A DNA stretch of 64,000 nt from Verrucomicrobiota bacterium (GTDB lineage: Bacteria; Verrucomicrobiota; Verrucomicrobiia; Chthoniobacterales; Terrimicrobiaceae), in contig JAGWWS010000013.1 of assembly GCA_018970255.1 (NCBI GenBank), positions 1 through 64,000 of the forward strand, read 5' to 3'. A model generated the notes under the pieces. It searched no databases, was not told the DNA's origin, and saw only the letters and a list, made by a program, of their open reading frames with translations. The position numbers and the translations under genes were made by a program. The first letter of the stretch is position 1; the number at the start of each line of letters is the position of its first letter. This document shows positions 54,979 through 63,581 of this stretch, piece by piece.

Positions 54979-55485
54979 ATGAAACTCACCAAACGCGGCG
55001 AATACGCCCTCCGGGCATTGATTGACTTGGCACTGGCGCGCGAGGCCGGCCGGACGCTCGTGGCCTTGAAAGAAATTGCCGCCCGCGAGACCATTCCGCT
55101 GCCATTCCTGGAACAAATTTTCGTCCAACTGCGCGAGGCGGGAATTGTGGACGGCAAGCGCGGCAAGGGTGGAGGTTTCTTCCTGGCCAAGGTCCCCGAG
55201 CAAATTCCCATCGGCGAAGTGGTGAGGCTGATCGACGGACCGCTGGCGCCGATTTGCTGCGTGAGCCTCACGGCCTACGCGAAATGCAGCTGTCCCGACG
55301 AGGAGCATTGCGGCCTGCGGCTCCTCATGCTCGATGTGCGCAACGCCATCGCCAACATCCTCGACAAAATCAACCTTGCCCAAGCCGCGAAAGCCTCCAT
55401 CGACAAACTCCTGGAGAGCGGGCTCCCGATGCCCTTCTCCAAAGACGAGGTCCAGGCAAAGGCGGCGCTGGATTTTCAAATTTGA
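54979..55485 (+). CDS. Rrf2-family transcriptional regulator
   Basis: 168 residues. N-terminal winged helix MKLTKRGEYALRALIDLALA and ALKEIAARETIPLPFLEQIFVQLREAGIV, and then the Gly-rich wing RGKGGGFFLA. Five cysteines cluster later (93, 94, 103, 105, 111: PICCVS, CSCPDEEHC), like the Fe-S/redox-sensing segment of IscR, although CymR, the cysteine regulator, lacks such a cluster. Its place between the secretion operon and the sulfate operon suggests it controls sulfur genes (inference). A CCCC-TTTC-GGGG hairpin sits at 54924-54935 in the leader. Confidence 0.85.
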   Translation: MKLTKRGEYALRALIDLALAREAGRTLVALKEIAARETIPLPFLEQIFVQLREAGIVDGKRGKGGGFFLAKVPEQIPIGEVVRLIDGPLAPICCVSLTAYAKCSCPDEEHCGLRLLMLDVRNAIANILDKINLAQAAKASIDKLLESGLPMPFSKDEVQAKAALDFQI

Positions 55486-55514
55486 TTCCTGACCTTTTAA
55501 ATAAAAAACCCAAT

Positions 55515-55547
55515 TTTATTGTTGACTCTTTAGATTAGTTTAATCAA
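55515..55547 (+). promoter_or_regulatory. Shared TTTATTGTTGAC-GATTA element (copy B)
   Basis: TTTATTGTTGAC, then TCTTTA and GATTAGTTTAATC (a perfect 5-bp dyad GATTA-GTT-TAATC), 23 bases before the yezD ATG. Strong match to copy A. Candidate promoter/operator for the sulfate operon. Confidence 0.6.
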
Positions 55548-55569
55548 GGTGGTCGAAATTCCGACCACG

Positions 55570-55755
55570 ATGACGGCAAATTCAGGCAAAGAAATTCCCG
55601 AGCAGGACATCCTCGATGCAGTGCGGGAATTGAGGTTCGGCGTGGTCGAGGTGCATGTGCACGAGTCGAGGGTGACCGAAATCCGGCAAATCCGCCGCAC
55701 CCGTTTCCAATCGAAAACCCGTTCCCTCGACCGGACGCCGCCGGAGGAAGATTGA
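55570..55755 (+). CDS. YezD-family small protein (DUF2292)
   Basis: 61 residues from ATG 55570; GTG 55549 is possible. [33 protein letters not shown] fits the DUF2292/YezD family, small proteins often found at sulfur or cysteine loci. A hairpin GTGGTCG-AAATTC-CGACCAC (55549-55568) lies immediately upstream of the ATG and could block the ribosome site. The TGA overlaps the region directly before sbp (2-bp gap), so it leads the sulfate operon. Confidence 0.7.
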   Translation: MTANSGKEIPEQDILDAVRELRFGVVEVHVHESRVTEIRQIRRTRFQSKTRSLDRTPPEED

Positions 55756-55757
55756 CC

Positions 55758-56915
55758 ATGAAAAACGCGCCATCGAACAACCAACAAACCGCACTGCGGG
55801 GACCGGCCACGGTTTCCCGGCGCGCCGCGAAGATTTCCGATACCCGGCGGCTGGAACCAAGCCGCCGTGAGGGCGGTTTGGCCACGGGGAACCGACCGGG
55901 TATCGGCTCCCTCCTACGGATCCTGCTCGCAACCGCCACCGTTTTTTCCGTTGCGGCAGGGAGCGGGCACGCCGCCGACCAATCGATCCTGAATGTCTCC
56001 TACGACCCCACGCGGGAACTTTACACGGAGTTCAACGCCGCCTTCGCGGAACACTGGAAGGAAAAAACCGGGCGCAGCATCCAAATCGACCAATCGCACG
56101 GCGGATCCGGCAAGCAGGCCCGCGCCATTCTCGATGGAATCGACGCCGATGTCGCCACACTCGCACTCGCCTATGATATCGACGAATTGGCGTCCCGCGG
56201 CGGGCTGTTGCCTGCGGATTGGCAGTCCCGCCTGCCGCACAACAGCTCGCCCTACACCTCGACCATCGTTTTTCTCGTCCGCAAGGGGAACCCGAAGGGC
56301 ATCAAGGATTGGGGCGACCTTGTGAAGGAAGGCGTTTCGGTGATCACCCCGAATCCGAAAACCTCGGGCGGCGCGCGCTGGAATTTCCTCGCCGCATGGG
56401 CGTGGGCGCTCCGGGAATACGGCGGAGACGAATCGAAGGCGCGCGATTTTGTGGCACGGCTCTACAAAAATGTGCCGGTGCTCGATTCGGGGGCGCGGGG
56501 TTCCACGATCACTTTTGCCGAACGCGGCATCGGCGATGTGTTCATTTCCTGGGAAAACGAAGCCTACCTGGCGGACAAGGAAAAACCCGGCCGCTTCGAG
56601 ATCGTCACGCCGCCGTTCAGCATCCTCACCGAGCCGCCCGTGGCCGTGGTGGACAAGGTCGCCGGGCGCCGCGGCACCAAGGAAGCCGCCACAGCCTACC
56701 TCGAGTATCTCTACAGCCCCGAGGGCCAGGACATCATCGGGCGGAATTTCTACCGGCCGGTCGAGGAATCCGCGAAGGCCAAGTTCGCCCCATTTTTCCC
56801 GCAACTCGAAACCACCACGGTGGACCAAACATTCGGCGGATGGAAAAACGCCCAGCAAAAGTTTTTCGCCGATGGCGGGGTCTTCGACCAAATCACCGCC
56901 CCGCCCCGCGATTAA
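55758..56915 (+). CDS. sbp: Sulfate-binding protein, copy 2 (with repeat-derived N-terminal extension)
   Basis: 385 residues. The signal peptide and mature start are at residue ~50 ([43 protein letters not shown]); [31 protein letters not shown] and [18 protein letters not shown] are the Sbp signatures. The first ~50 residues are not typical: residues ~27-50 are encoded by a palindromic element (55837-55906). Either translation starts inside this region or the extension precedes the signal peptide. Periplasmic sulfate receptor of the CysTWA importer encoded downstream; probable co-transcription with yezD. Confidence 0.88.
   Translation: MKNAPSNNQQTALRGPATVSRRAAKISDTRRLEPSRREGGLATGNRPGIGSLLRILLATATVFSVAAGSGHAADQSILNVSYDPTRELYTEFNAAFAEHWKEKTGRSIQIDQSHGGSGKQARAILDGIDADVATLALAYDIDELASRGGLLPADWQSRLPHNSSPYTSTIVFLVRKGNPKGIKDWGDLVKEGVSVITPNPKTSGGARWNFLAAWAWALREYGGDESKARDFVARLYKNVPVLDSGARGSTITFAERGIGDVFISWENEAYLADKEKPGRFEIVTPPFSILTEPPVAVVDKVAGRRGTKEAATAYLEYLYSPEGQDIIGRNFYRPVEESAKAKFAPFFPQLETTTVDQTFGGWKNAQQKFFADGGVFDQITAPPRD
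55837..55906. repeat. Palindromic element fused in frame with sbp
   Basis: CCGATACCCGG (55837-55847) and its inverted copy CCGGGTATCGG (55896-55906) enclose GGCGGCT-GGAACCA-AGCCGCC (55846-55866) and a GAACC/GGTTT-type pair. It is built like the intergenic two-hairpin elements, with an outer stem and inner hairpins, but lies in a coding frame. Confidence 0.75.
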
Positions 56916-56921
56916 AACAGC

Positions 56922-57734
56922 ATGAAAACGAAAACACGCCCCGTGCCGCCCCCACACGCCAAACGCTCCGTCAAGGAACTGCTCGCCCCGCTCACCGAGG
57001 CGGTGGTGCTGGGCCAAAACCTCTTCCCGGCGCCGTTGGAATTCACGGATAGCCGCGGCCACACCACGAGGCTCCCGCGATACCTCTTCACGGGCCCCGG
57101 CGACCGGGGTTCGTTCCTGCGCGTCGGGATTTTCGCGGGTGTGCACGGCGACGAATCCTCCGGGGTGGAGGCCGCCGTGGAACTCATCCGCCGCCTGCAC
57201 CTGAACCCAGAGCCCGCCCGAGGCTACGAGCTTTTCATCTATCCGGTTTGCAACCCCTGGGGCTACGAGCGCGATGCCCGCTGGCTCAAGAGCGGCGGCG
57301 ATATGAACCGCGAATTCTGGCGCGGCTCCGCGGAGCCCGAGGTGCTCTTGCTCGAGGGCCAACTCATGCGGCTCGCCTTCGACGGCATCATTGCCCTGCA
57401 CACGGACGACACCAGCACCGGACTCTACGGTTTCGCCAAGGGCCACCAACTCACCCGCCACGTGCTCGAACCCAGCCTGGAAGCCGCCTCGCGGTTCCTG
57501 CCGCGGAATTTCGACCGCAGCATCGACAATTTCCACGCGAACAACGGCGTCATCGAACAAGGCTACTCCGGCATCCTCGGCGCACCGCCGACCCAGAAGC
57601 CGAAGCCTTTCGAAATCGTTTTCGAAACGCCCCACCACGCCCCGCAGGAATTGCAGGTGGAGGCCCACATCGCCGCCGTGGAATCCATCCTCGGGAATTT
57701 CCGCGCGATGATCGCCGAGGCGCAGAACATCTGA
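56922..57734 (+). CDS. M14-family zinc hydrolase (succinylglutamate desuccinylase/aspartoacylase-like)
   Basis: 270 residues, cytoplasmic. Zinc ligands and catalytic segments: GVHGDESSG (H..E), GGDMNREFW (Asn-Arg substrate site) and the second His in IIALHTDDTSTG. C-terminal Glu in the FETPHHAPQELQVEAH area. Such enzymes hydrolyse N-acyl amino acids or peptides. Its place, 6 bp after sbp and 3 bp before cysT, suggests a sulfur-linked substrate, but none can be read from the sequence. Confidence 0.85.
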   Translation: MKTKTRPVPPPHAKRSVKELLAPLTEAVVLGQNLFPAPLEFTDSRGHTTRLPRYLFTGPGDRGSFLRVGIFAGVHGDESSGVEAAVELIRRLHLNPEPARGYELFIYPVCNPWGYERDARWLKSGGDMNREFWRGSAEPEVLLLEGQLMRLAFDGIIALHTDDTSTGLYGFAKGHQLTRHVLEPSLEAASRFLPRNFDRSIDNFHANNGVIEQGYSGILGAPPTQKPKPFEIVFETPHHAPQELQVEAHIAAVESILGNFRAMIAEAQNI

Positions 57735-57737
57735 CCG

Positions 57738-58562
57738 ATGCCGCGCCGGCACACCATCCCAGGCTTCCGGCTCACGCTCGGCTACACGCTGTTCTACCTC
57801 GGGCTTGTGGTGCTGGTGCCGCTCTCGGCCCTTGTTTTGAAAACCCACTCGGGCGGCTGGGACCACTTCTGGCAAACCGTCACCGATCCGCGAGTGGTGG
57901 CGTCCTATCGCGTAAGTTTCGGGCTCTCCCTGCTGGCGGCGCTCCTGAACGGCGTCTTCGGCGTGGCGGCCGCATGGGCGCTCGTGCGCTACCGGTTCCC
58001 TGGCCGCCGGCTCCTTGACGGAATCGTGGACCTTCCCTTCGCGCTTCCCACCGCCGTGGCCGGGATCGCCCTCACCGCCATCTACGCGCCGAATGAATGG
58101 ATCGGAGGGCTGCTCTCGCCCTTCGGAATCAAGATCGCCTTCACGCAGGCCGGAATTTTCATCGCGCTCGTTTTCATCGGCCTGCCGTTCGTGGTGAGGA
58201 CCGTCCAGCCCGTGATCGCCGACCTCTCCGCGGAACTCGAGGAGGCCGCCGCATGCCTCGGCGCGAACCGCTGGCAAACATTCCGCCGGGTGGTTTTTCC
58301 GGCACTGCTGCCCTCCATCCTCACGGGAATCACCCTGGCCTACGGTCGCGCCGTGGGCGAATTCGGCTCCGTGGTTTTCATCGCGGGCAACATCCCTTTC
58401 CAAACCGAAATCACACCTCTCCTCATCATCAGCAAGCTGGAGCAATACGACTACACGGGGGCCGCGGCCCTGGGCTTTGTGATGCTTTGCGCCTCGCTCG
58501 CCATCCTCGCGCTCTCGAACGGCTTCCAAGCCTGGAGCAACCGCCGCAAAGGCATCGCCTGA
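57738..58562 (+). CDS. cysT: Sulfate ABC transporter permease CysT
   Basis: 274 residues with about six TM helices. The EAA loop ELEEAAACLGANRWQTFRRVVFPALLP couples to the ATPase and FALPTAVAGIALTAIY is CysT-like. Forms the importer with CysW, CysA and Sbp in the inner membrane. Confidence 0.94.
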   Translation: MPRRHTIPGFRLTLGYTLFYLGLVVLVPLSALVLKTHSGGWDHFWQTVTDPRVVASYRVSFGLSLLAALLNGVFGVAAAWALVRYRFPGRRLLDGIVDLPFALPTAVAGIALTAIYAPNEWIGGLLSPFGIKIAFTQAGIFIALVFIGLPFVVRTVQPVIADLSAELEEAAACLGANRWQTFRRVVFPALLPSILTGITLAYGRAVGEFGSVVFIAGNIPFQTEITPLLIISKLEQYDYTGAAALGFVMLCASLAILALSNGFQAWSNRRKGIA

Positions 58563-58572
58563 GGAACCAACC

Positions 58573-59460
58573 ATGGCCGGCGCATCCCAGCTCAACCTCC
58601 GGAAAAAACCCCCTCGCCCCGCCACGGGCGACCATCCATTGGTCCGGGCCGCGCTCATCGGCGCCACCGTGTTTTTTTTCGCCCTCTTCCTCGCGCTGCC
58701 GCTCTGGGTGGTCTTCCAGGAGGCGTTCTCGAAAGGGGCCGCCTTTTTCTTCGAATCTTTCCGGGACCGTTACACCGTCCACAGCATCGTCCTCACGCTC
58801 CTCGTCGCCATCATCGCCGTTCCGCTGAACACCCTCTTCGGCGTCATGGCGGCATGGGCTATCACCCGATACAAATTCCCCGGGCGGGCATTCCTGACCA
58901 CGCTCATCGAACTCCCGCTTTGGGTGTCGCCCGTCATCGGCGGGCTCGTGTATGTGCTCGTTTTCGGGGCGCACGGCTGGTTCGGCCCCTGGCTCCGCGA
59001 AAACGAGATCCGCATCATCTTCGCCGTTCCCGGCATCGTGCTTGCCACGACCTTCGTCACATTCCCCTTCGTGGCCCGAAGCCTCATCCCGCTCATGCAG
59101 GCGCAGGGCTCGCGCGAGGAGGAGGCGGCCATGACGCTCGGCGCCAACGGTTGGCAAATCTTCCGCCGCGTCACCCTGCCGAAAATTAAATGGGGCCTCT
59201 TCTACGGCGTGATCCTTTGCAACGCCCGCGCCATGGGGGAATTCGGTGCCGTCTCGGTCGTTTCCGGCCACATCCGCGGCAAGACCAACACGATCCCGCT
59301 GCAAATCGAAATCCTCTACAACGAATACCAGTTCGCCGCCGCCTTCGCCCTCGCCTCCCTCCTCTCGATCCTCGCCCTCGTCACGCTCGTGCTCAAAACC
59401 TACTCCGAATGGCGCGCCGAGCAGCAACTGCGGGAATCCACCAGCCACCAAGCACCATGA
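58573..59460 (+). CDS. cysW: Sulfate ABC transporter permease CysW
   Basis: 295 residues with about six TM helices and the EAA loop [57 protein letters not shown] is typical of CysW. Begins 10 bp after cysT; its stop overlaps the cysA start (ATGA). Confidence 0.94.
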   Translation: MAGASQLNLRKKPPRPATGDHPLVRAALIGATVFFFALFLALPLWVVFQEAFSKGAAFFFESFRDRYTVHSIVLTLLVAIIAVPLNTLFGVMAAWAITRYKFPGRAFLTTLIELPLWVSPVIGGLVYVLVFGAHGWFGPWLRENEIRIIFAVPGIVLATTFVTFPFVARSLIPLMQAQGSREEEAAMTLGANGWQIFRRVTLPKIKWGLFYGVILCNARAMGEFGAVSVVSGHIRGKTNTIPLQIEILYNEYQFAAAFALASLLSILALVTLVLKTYSEWRAEQQLRESTSHQAP

Positions 59461-60200
59461 GCATCTCGGTAAAAAACATCACCAAACGCTTCGACCGCTA
59501 CCCCGCCCTCAACGGCGTCTCCCTCGACATCGCGGAGGGGGAACTCGTGGCCCTCCTCGGTCCCTCCGGCTCCGGAAAAACCACGCTCCTGCGCGTCATC
59601 GCCGGCCTCGAGTTCCCCGATGAAAACGACGGGCGCGTTCTTTTCCACGGCAGCGATGTCACCTCCCTCTCCGCCTACAAGCGGCGCGCCGGCTTTGTGT
59701 TCCAGCACTACGCGCTCTTCGGGCACCTCAGCGTTTACGAGAACATCGCCTTCTCCTTCCGCGTCCTTCCCAAGTCGAAACGCCCGAAGGAATCCGCGAT
59801 CCGCGAACGCGTCACCGAACTCCTTCGCGCCGTCCAACTCGAGGGCTTCGAGAAACGCCTGCCCTCCCAGCTGTCCGGGGGCCAGCGCCAGCGCGTCGCC
59901 TTTGCCCGCGCCCTCGCCATCGGCCCCCAGGTCCTCCTGCTCGACGAACCCTTCGGCGCCCTCGATGCGAAGGTCCGCAAGGAACTCCGCCGCTGGCTGC
60001 GCGAATTCCATGACCGCACCCGCCTCACCACCATCTTCGTCACGCACGACCAGGAGGAAGCCTTCGAAGTCGCCGACCGCGCCGTCCTCATCGACAAAGG
60101 TTCCATCCAACAAACCGGCACCCCCGCTGAAATCCTCGCCGCCCCGGCCAACGCCTTCGTGTCCGATTTCCTCGGGTTGGAAACACCAGCCCGCCACTGA
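59457..60200 (+). CDS. cysA: Sulfate ABC transporter ATPase CysA (short form)
   Basis: 247 residues from ATG 59457. Complete ABC domain: Walker [14 protein letters not shown]-loop [13 protein letters not shown], signature [14 protein letters not shown], Walker [13 protein letters not shown] and [13 protein letters not shown]. Ends shortly after the D-loop helices ([14 protein letters not shown]) and lacks the ~110-residue TOBE regulatory domain of the E. coli-type protein. An open frame upstream overlapping cysW is not coding. Confidence 0.93.
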   Translation: MSISVKNITKRFDRYPALNGVSLDIAEGELVALLGPSGSGKTTLLRVIAGLEFPDENDGRVLFHGSDVTSLSAYKRRAGFVFQHYALFGHLSVYENIAFSFRVLPKSKRPKESAIRERVTELLRAVQLEGFEKRLPSQLSGGQRQRVAFARALAIGPQVLLLDEPFGALDAKVRKELRRWLREFHDRTRLTTIFVTHDQEEAFEVADRAVLIDKGSIQQTGTPAEILAAPANAFVSDFLGLETPARH

Positions 60201-60225
60201 AACCCGCCAACAACCAGACAAAACC

Positions 60226-61188
60226 ATGCCCATCCACCAAACCATCATCGGAACCGTCGGCCGCACGCCGCTCGTCAAACTCAACCGCATCGCCGCCGGC
60301 GCCCCGGCCACCATCCTGCTCAAAGGCGAGTTCAACAACCCGCTCGGCAGCGTGAAGGACCGCATCGGCACAGCCATGATCGAGGCCGCCGAGAAGGACG
60401 GCACGCTCAAGCCCGGCACCACCATCATCGAGCCCACCAGCGGAAACACCGGTATCGCGCTCGCCTTTGTCGCCGCCGCGAAAGGCTACAAGCTCATCCT
60501 CACCATGCCCGAAAGCATGAGCCTCGAGCGCCGCACGCTCCTCGCCCTCCTCGGCGCCAAACTCGTCCTCACCCCAGCCACCGAGGGCATGAAAGGCGCC
60601 ATCGCCAAGGCCGTGGCACTCCAAGAAGAAACCCCGAACTCCTGGATCCCGCAGCAATTCAACAACCCCGCCAACCCCGCCGTCCACCGCCGCACCACGG
60701 CCGAGGAAATCTGGGAAGACACCGATGGCGCTGCCGACATTATCGTTTCCGCCGTCGGCACCGGCGGCACCATCACCGGCGTGGCGGAAGTCATCAAATC
60801 GCGGAAAGCCTCGTTCCAAGCCATCGCCGTCGAACCCGCCGATTCGCCTGTCATCACGCAAACCCGCAATGGCGAACCCTTGAAGCCCGGCCCCCACAAA
60901 ATCCAAGGCACCGGGGCCGGCTTCGTGCCGAAAAACCTCAACCTCGAAATCGTGGACGATGTCATCCGCGTCACGAATGACGACGCCATCCAAACCGCCC
61001 GCCGCCTTGCCGCCGAAGAAGGCATCCTCGCCGGCATTTCCACCGGGGCGAATGTCTGGGCGGCCCTGCAAGTCGCATCGCGCCCCGAGAACAAGGGGAA
61101 AACCATCGTCACGATTGGCTGCAGCACCGGCGAGCGCTACCTCAGCACCGCCCTCGCCGACGCCGCCCGTGATGCCGCGAAAAACTGA
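60226..61188 (+). CDS. cysK: Cysteine synthase A
   Basis: 320 residues, PLP enzyme making cysteine from O-acetylserine and sulfide. [12 protein letters not shown] contains the PLP lysine, [11 protein letters not shown] binds substrate, GTGGTITG binds phosphate. Starts 25 bp after cysA and ends 9 bp before chrA, so import and assimilation are linked in one operon. Confidence 0.95.
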   Translation: MPIHQTIIGTVGRTPLVKLNRIAAGAPATILLKGEFNNPLGSVKDRIGTAMIEAAEKDGTLKPGTTIIEPTSGNTGIALAFVAAAKGYKLILTMPESMSLERRTLLALLGAKLVLTPATEGMKGAIAKAVALQEETPNSWIPQQFNNPANPAVHRRTTAEEIWEDTDGAADIIVSAVGTGGTITGVAEVIKSRKASFQAIAVEPADSPVITQTRNGEPLKPGPHKIQGTGAGFVPKNLNLEIVDDVIRVTNDDAIQTARRLAAEEGILAGISTGANVWAALQVASRPENKGKTIVTIGCSTGERYLSTALADAARDAAKN

Positions 61189-61197
61189 TGCCTTGAG

Positions 61198-62511
61198 ATG
61201 CCCCTCGACAACGAGACAAACGCCAAAATGCCCTCGTTCCGCGAAGCGCTGGCATTTTGGCTGAAGCTCGGGCTCATCAGTTTCGGCGGGCCGGCGGCGC
61301 AGGTTGCCGCCATGCACCGCGAACTCGTCGAAACCAAGCGCTGGATCGACGGGCGCCATTTTCTCAATGGGCTGAACTTTTGCATGCTTCTGCCCGGCCC
61401 CGAGGCGACACAACTCGCCACCTACCTCGGCTGGCGGCTCCACGGCGCGAAAGGAGGAATCGCCGCCGGGGCGCTATTTGTGCTGCCCTCGGCGCTCATT
61501 CTTTTCGCGCTGAGCTGGCTCTACATCGCCGGCAGCGAGATTCCGGCGGTCGGGGCGTTTTTTCAGGGGCTGCTCGGCGCGGTCATCGCACTGGTTCTTG
61601 ATGCGATGCTCCGAGTTGGCGGGAAGGCGCTGCGCTCGCCAACGCTTCTCGGGCTCGCCGTGGCGGCTTTTGCGGCGATGCATTTTTTTGAGGTCGGCTT
61701 CGTGTTCATTGTGATTTTCGCGGCTCTTGTGGGTTTCATCGGGCATCAGTTTTTCCCAGGCCAATTCCCGCCGGGGAAAACCCATGGGCCGACCGGAACG
61801 GAAACCGCTGACATCAAACTTCCTCCCCTCCCCTCGCCCACTTGGCAGCGCAATGCGCGTGTGCTGGCCATTTGCCTGACGCTTTGGTGGCTGCCTGTTC
61901 TTGCGCTCGGGGTCTGTCTCGGCTGGCAGAGCACGCCGGCACAGCAGGGTTTGTTTTTCAGCAAGGCCGCGCTGGTGACCTTCGGCGGTGCCTACGCGGT
62001 GCTGCCGTATGTGGCACAGCAGGCGGTGGAAAATTTCCAGTGGCTCTCGAACCTCCAAATGATGGACGGTCTCGCACTCGCCGAGACCACGCCGGGCCCC
62101 TTGGTGATGGTGCTGCAATTCGTCGGCTTCGTGGGCGGATGGCAAAATCCCGGCTCCCTTTCGCCATGGGTGGCGGCACTGCTTGGCTCGGCCATCACGA
62201 CCTGGGTGACTTTTCTGCCGAGCTTCCTGTTTGTGTTTCTGGGTGCGCCGTGGATCGAAAAACTCAGTGCCCTTCCCAAATTGTCATCGGCTCTTTCGGC
62301 CATCACCGCCTGTATCGCCGGCGTGATCCTGAATCTCTTTGCCACGTTCGCCGAGGCCGCGCTTTTGCCGGAGGAAGGCGGCTTCGACTGGTTTGTTTTG
62401 GTGGTGGCCATTCTCTCGTTTGTCACCCTGCGAAAATTCCATCTCCCCATCGTGGCACTGATCGCCGCCGCCGGCTTGGCGGGCTTGGCGCGGGACTGGA
62501 TTTTTTCGTAG
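61198..62511 (+). CDS. chrA: Chromate transporter ChrA
   Basis: 437 residues with about ten TM helices and two homologous CHR halves: FWLKLGLISFGGPAAQVAAMHRELVE near the start and FFSKAALVTFGGAYAVLPYVAQQAVE in the second half. ChrA proteins export chromate. Chromate enters cells through sulfate importers, which fits the position after cysK. The TAG stop belongs to the GTAGCGCAGGCG hairpin repeat. Confidence 0.92.
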   Translation: MPLDNETNAKMPSFREALAFWLKLGLISFGGPAAQVAAMHRELVETKRWIDGRHFLNGLNFCMLLPGPEATQLATYLGWRLHGAKGGIAAGALFVLPSALILFALSWLYIAGSEIPAVGAFFQGLLGAVIALVLDAMLRVGGKALRSPTLLGLAVAAFAAMHFFEVGFVFIVIFAALVGFIGHQFFPGQFPPGKTHGPTGTETADIKLPPLPSPTWQRNARVLAICLTLWWLPVLALGVCLGWQSTPAQQGLFFSKAALVTFGGAYAVLPYVAQQAVENFQWLSNLQMMDGLALAETTPGPLVMVLQFVGFVGGWQNPGSLSPWVAALLGSAITTWVTFLPSFLFVFLGAPWIEKLSALPKLSSALSAITACIAGVILNLFATFAEAALLPEEGGFDWFVLVVAILSFVTLRKFHLPIVALIAAAGLAGLARDWIFS

Positions 62512-62529
62512 CGCAGGCGTCCCGCCTGC
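62509..62529. repeat. GTAGCGCAGGCG hairpin repeat
   Basis: TAGC then GCAGGCG-TCC-CGCCTGC (62513-62529), followed by CCTACTTTT. The TAG is the chrA stop. A mirror version (GGCAGGCG-GGA-CGCCTGCC) is at 63920. Confidence 0.75.
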
Positions 62530-62545
62530 CCTACTTTTGAGACAA

Positions 62546-62584
62546 ACAAAAACCCACCCGGCGCGGGGCGCGGGGTGGGTTTGT
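62546..62584. terminator. Bidirectional terminator between chrA and rpmA
   Basis: CAAAAACCCACCC ... GGGTGGGTTTG with a GC-rich interior (GGCGCGGGGCGCGG); A and T tracts flank both sides, so it can end transcripts from chrA and, on the reverse strand, from rpmA. Confidence 0.75.
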
Positions 62585-62601
62585 TTGAGAGTGGCTGGTT
62601 T

Positions 62602-62856
62602 TTAGTTCGCCGAGGCGGGGATGACATTCACGCGGCGGCCGTTTTTGTCGAATTTGACATGGCCGTCGATGAGGGACCAGATGGTGTAGTCGCGGCCGAG
62701 GCCGACATTTTGGCCGGGGACGAACTTAGTGCCACGCTGGCGGAGGATGATGTTGCCGGGTTCGACGGATTCGCCGCCGAATTTTTTCACGCCGAGGCGC
62801 TTTGAAATGCTGTCGCGTCCGTTTTTGACGCTGCCTTGTCCTTTTTTATGGGCCAT
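62602..62856 (-). CDS. rpmA: 50S ribosomal protein L27
   Basis: 84 residues; [31 protein letters not shown] and the [27 protein letters not shown] block are typical of L27. It starts with MAHKKG, so there is no cleaved N-terminal extension. Six bases after rplU. Confidence 0.97.
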   Translation of the reverse strand: MAHKKGQGSVKNGRDSISKRLGVKKFGGESVEPGNIILRQRGTKFVPGQNVGLGRDYTIWSLIDGHVKFDKNGRRVNVIPASAN

Positions 62857-62862
62857 GGGTTT

Positions 62863-63180
62863 TTACTTGGTTGGAATGGATTCGATTTTCAGCCGGGTGA
62901 GCTGGCGGCGGTGGCCGACGGTGCGGTGATAGCCTTTGCGGCGGCGGAATTTGAAAGCGATGACTTTGTCGTCCTTGAATTGCTCGACGACCTTGGCGGC
63001 GACTTTCGCGCCGTTGACGAACGGGGTGCCGATTTTGGTTTTCGTGCCGTCGGAGACGAGGAGGACTTCGGCGAGGGAGATGTCGGCGCCGACTTCGGCG
63101 TCGAGCTTTTCGACATCAATCTCGGAGCCGGATTCGACGCGGTATTGTTTTCCGCCGGTTTGGATGACTGCGTATGCCAT
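62863..63180 (-). CDS. rplU: 50S ribosomal protein L21
   Basis: 105 residues; [21 protein letters not shown] start and the C-terminal [24 protein letters not shown] signature. First of the rplU-rpmA pair. Confidence 0.97.
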   Translation of the reverse strand: MAYAVIQTGGKQYRVESGSEIDVEKLDAEVGADISLAEVLLVSDGTKTKIGTPFVNGAKVAAKVVEQFKDDKVIAFKFRRRKGYHRTVGHRRQLTRLKIESIPTK

Positions 63181-63326
63181 AGGATTCGGTTGTTGAGCGG
63201 GTCGGGGAGAATCGTCGAACCCGCGATAACCGCAAGCCTAAAAATCGAAGAAGATTTTTGCCGGCAAGGCCGGCTTGGCGGGAGGTTGTGCTTGCCGGAG
63301 TTTGAAATCATGCCACCTTTTTCAAA

Positions 63327-63581
63327 GTGCGCATTCTTCCCGGCGATCCCAACAAAAAGAGCCTGAAAGAACGCGGCCTGACCTTCGAAATGATTTTGGA
63401 AGCGATAGAGCGCGGCGGATTGCTGGATGTGCTGCCGGACACGGCGCATCCGGGCCAAGTCGTTCTGGCCGTGAATATCGGCGGTTACGTCCACGCCGTG
63501 CCCTGTGAGTTTCGCGGCGCGGACCTTCGCATAATCACCGCTTTTCCCTCACGCAAACTCCACAAAATCTACCAGCCATGA
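63327..63581 (+). CDS. Probable toxin (DUF4258-like)
   Basis: 84 residues, GTG start. NKKSLKERGLTFEMILEAIERGGLLDVLPDTAHPGQ, GYVHAVPCEF and the final TAFPSRKLHKIYQ resemble DUF4258/BrnT-like RNase-type toxins. ATGA overlap with the next gene, as in many toxin-antitoxin pairs. Confidence 0.65.
   Translation: MRILPGDPNKKSLKERGLTFEMILEAIERGGLLDVLPDTAHPGQVVLAVNIGGYVHAVPCEFRGADLRIITAFPSRKLHKIYQP

Noticed and set aside
55914-58667. 917-codon reverse-strand frame over sbp, the M14 hydrolase and cysT
   Set aside because: Antisense shadow; the forward genes have clear motifs and tight operon spacing.
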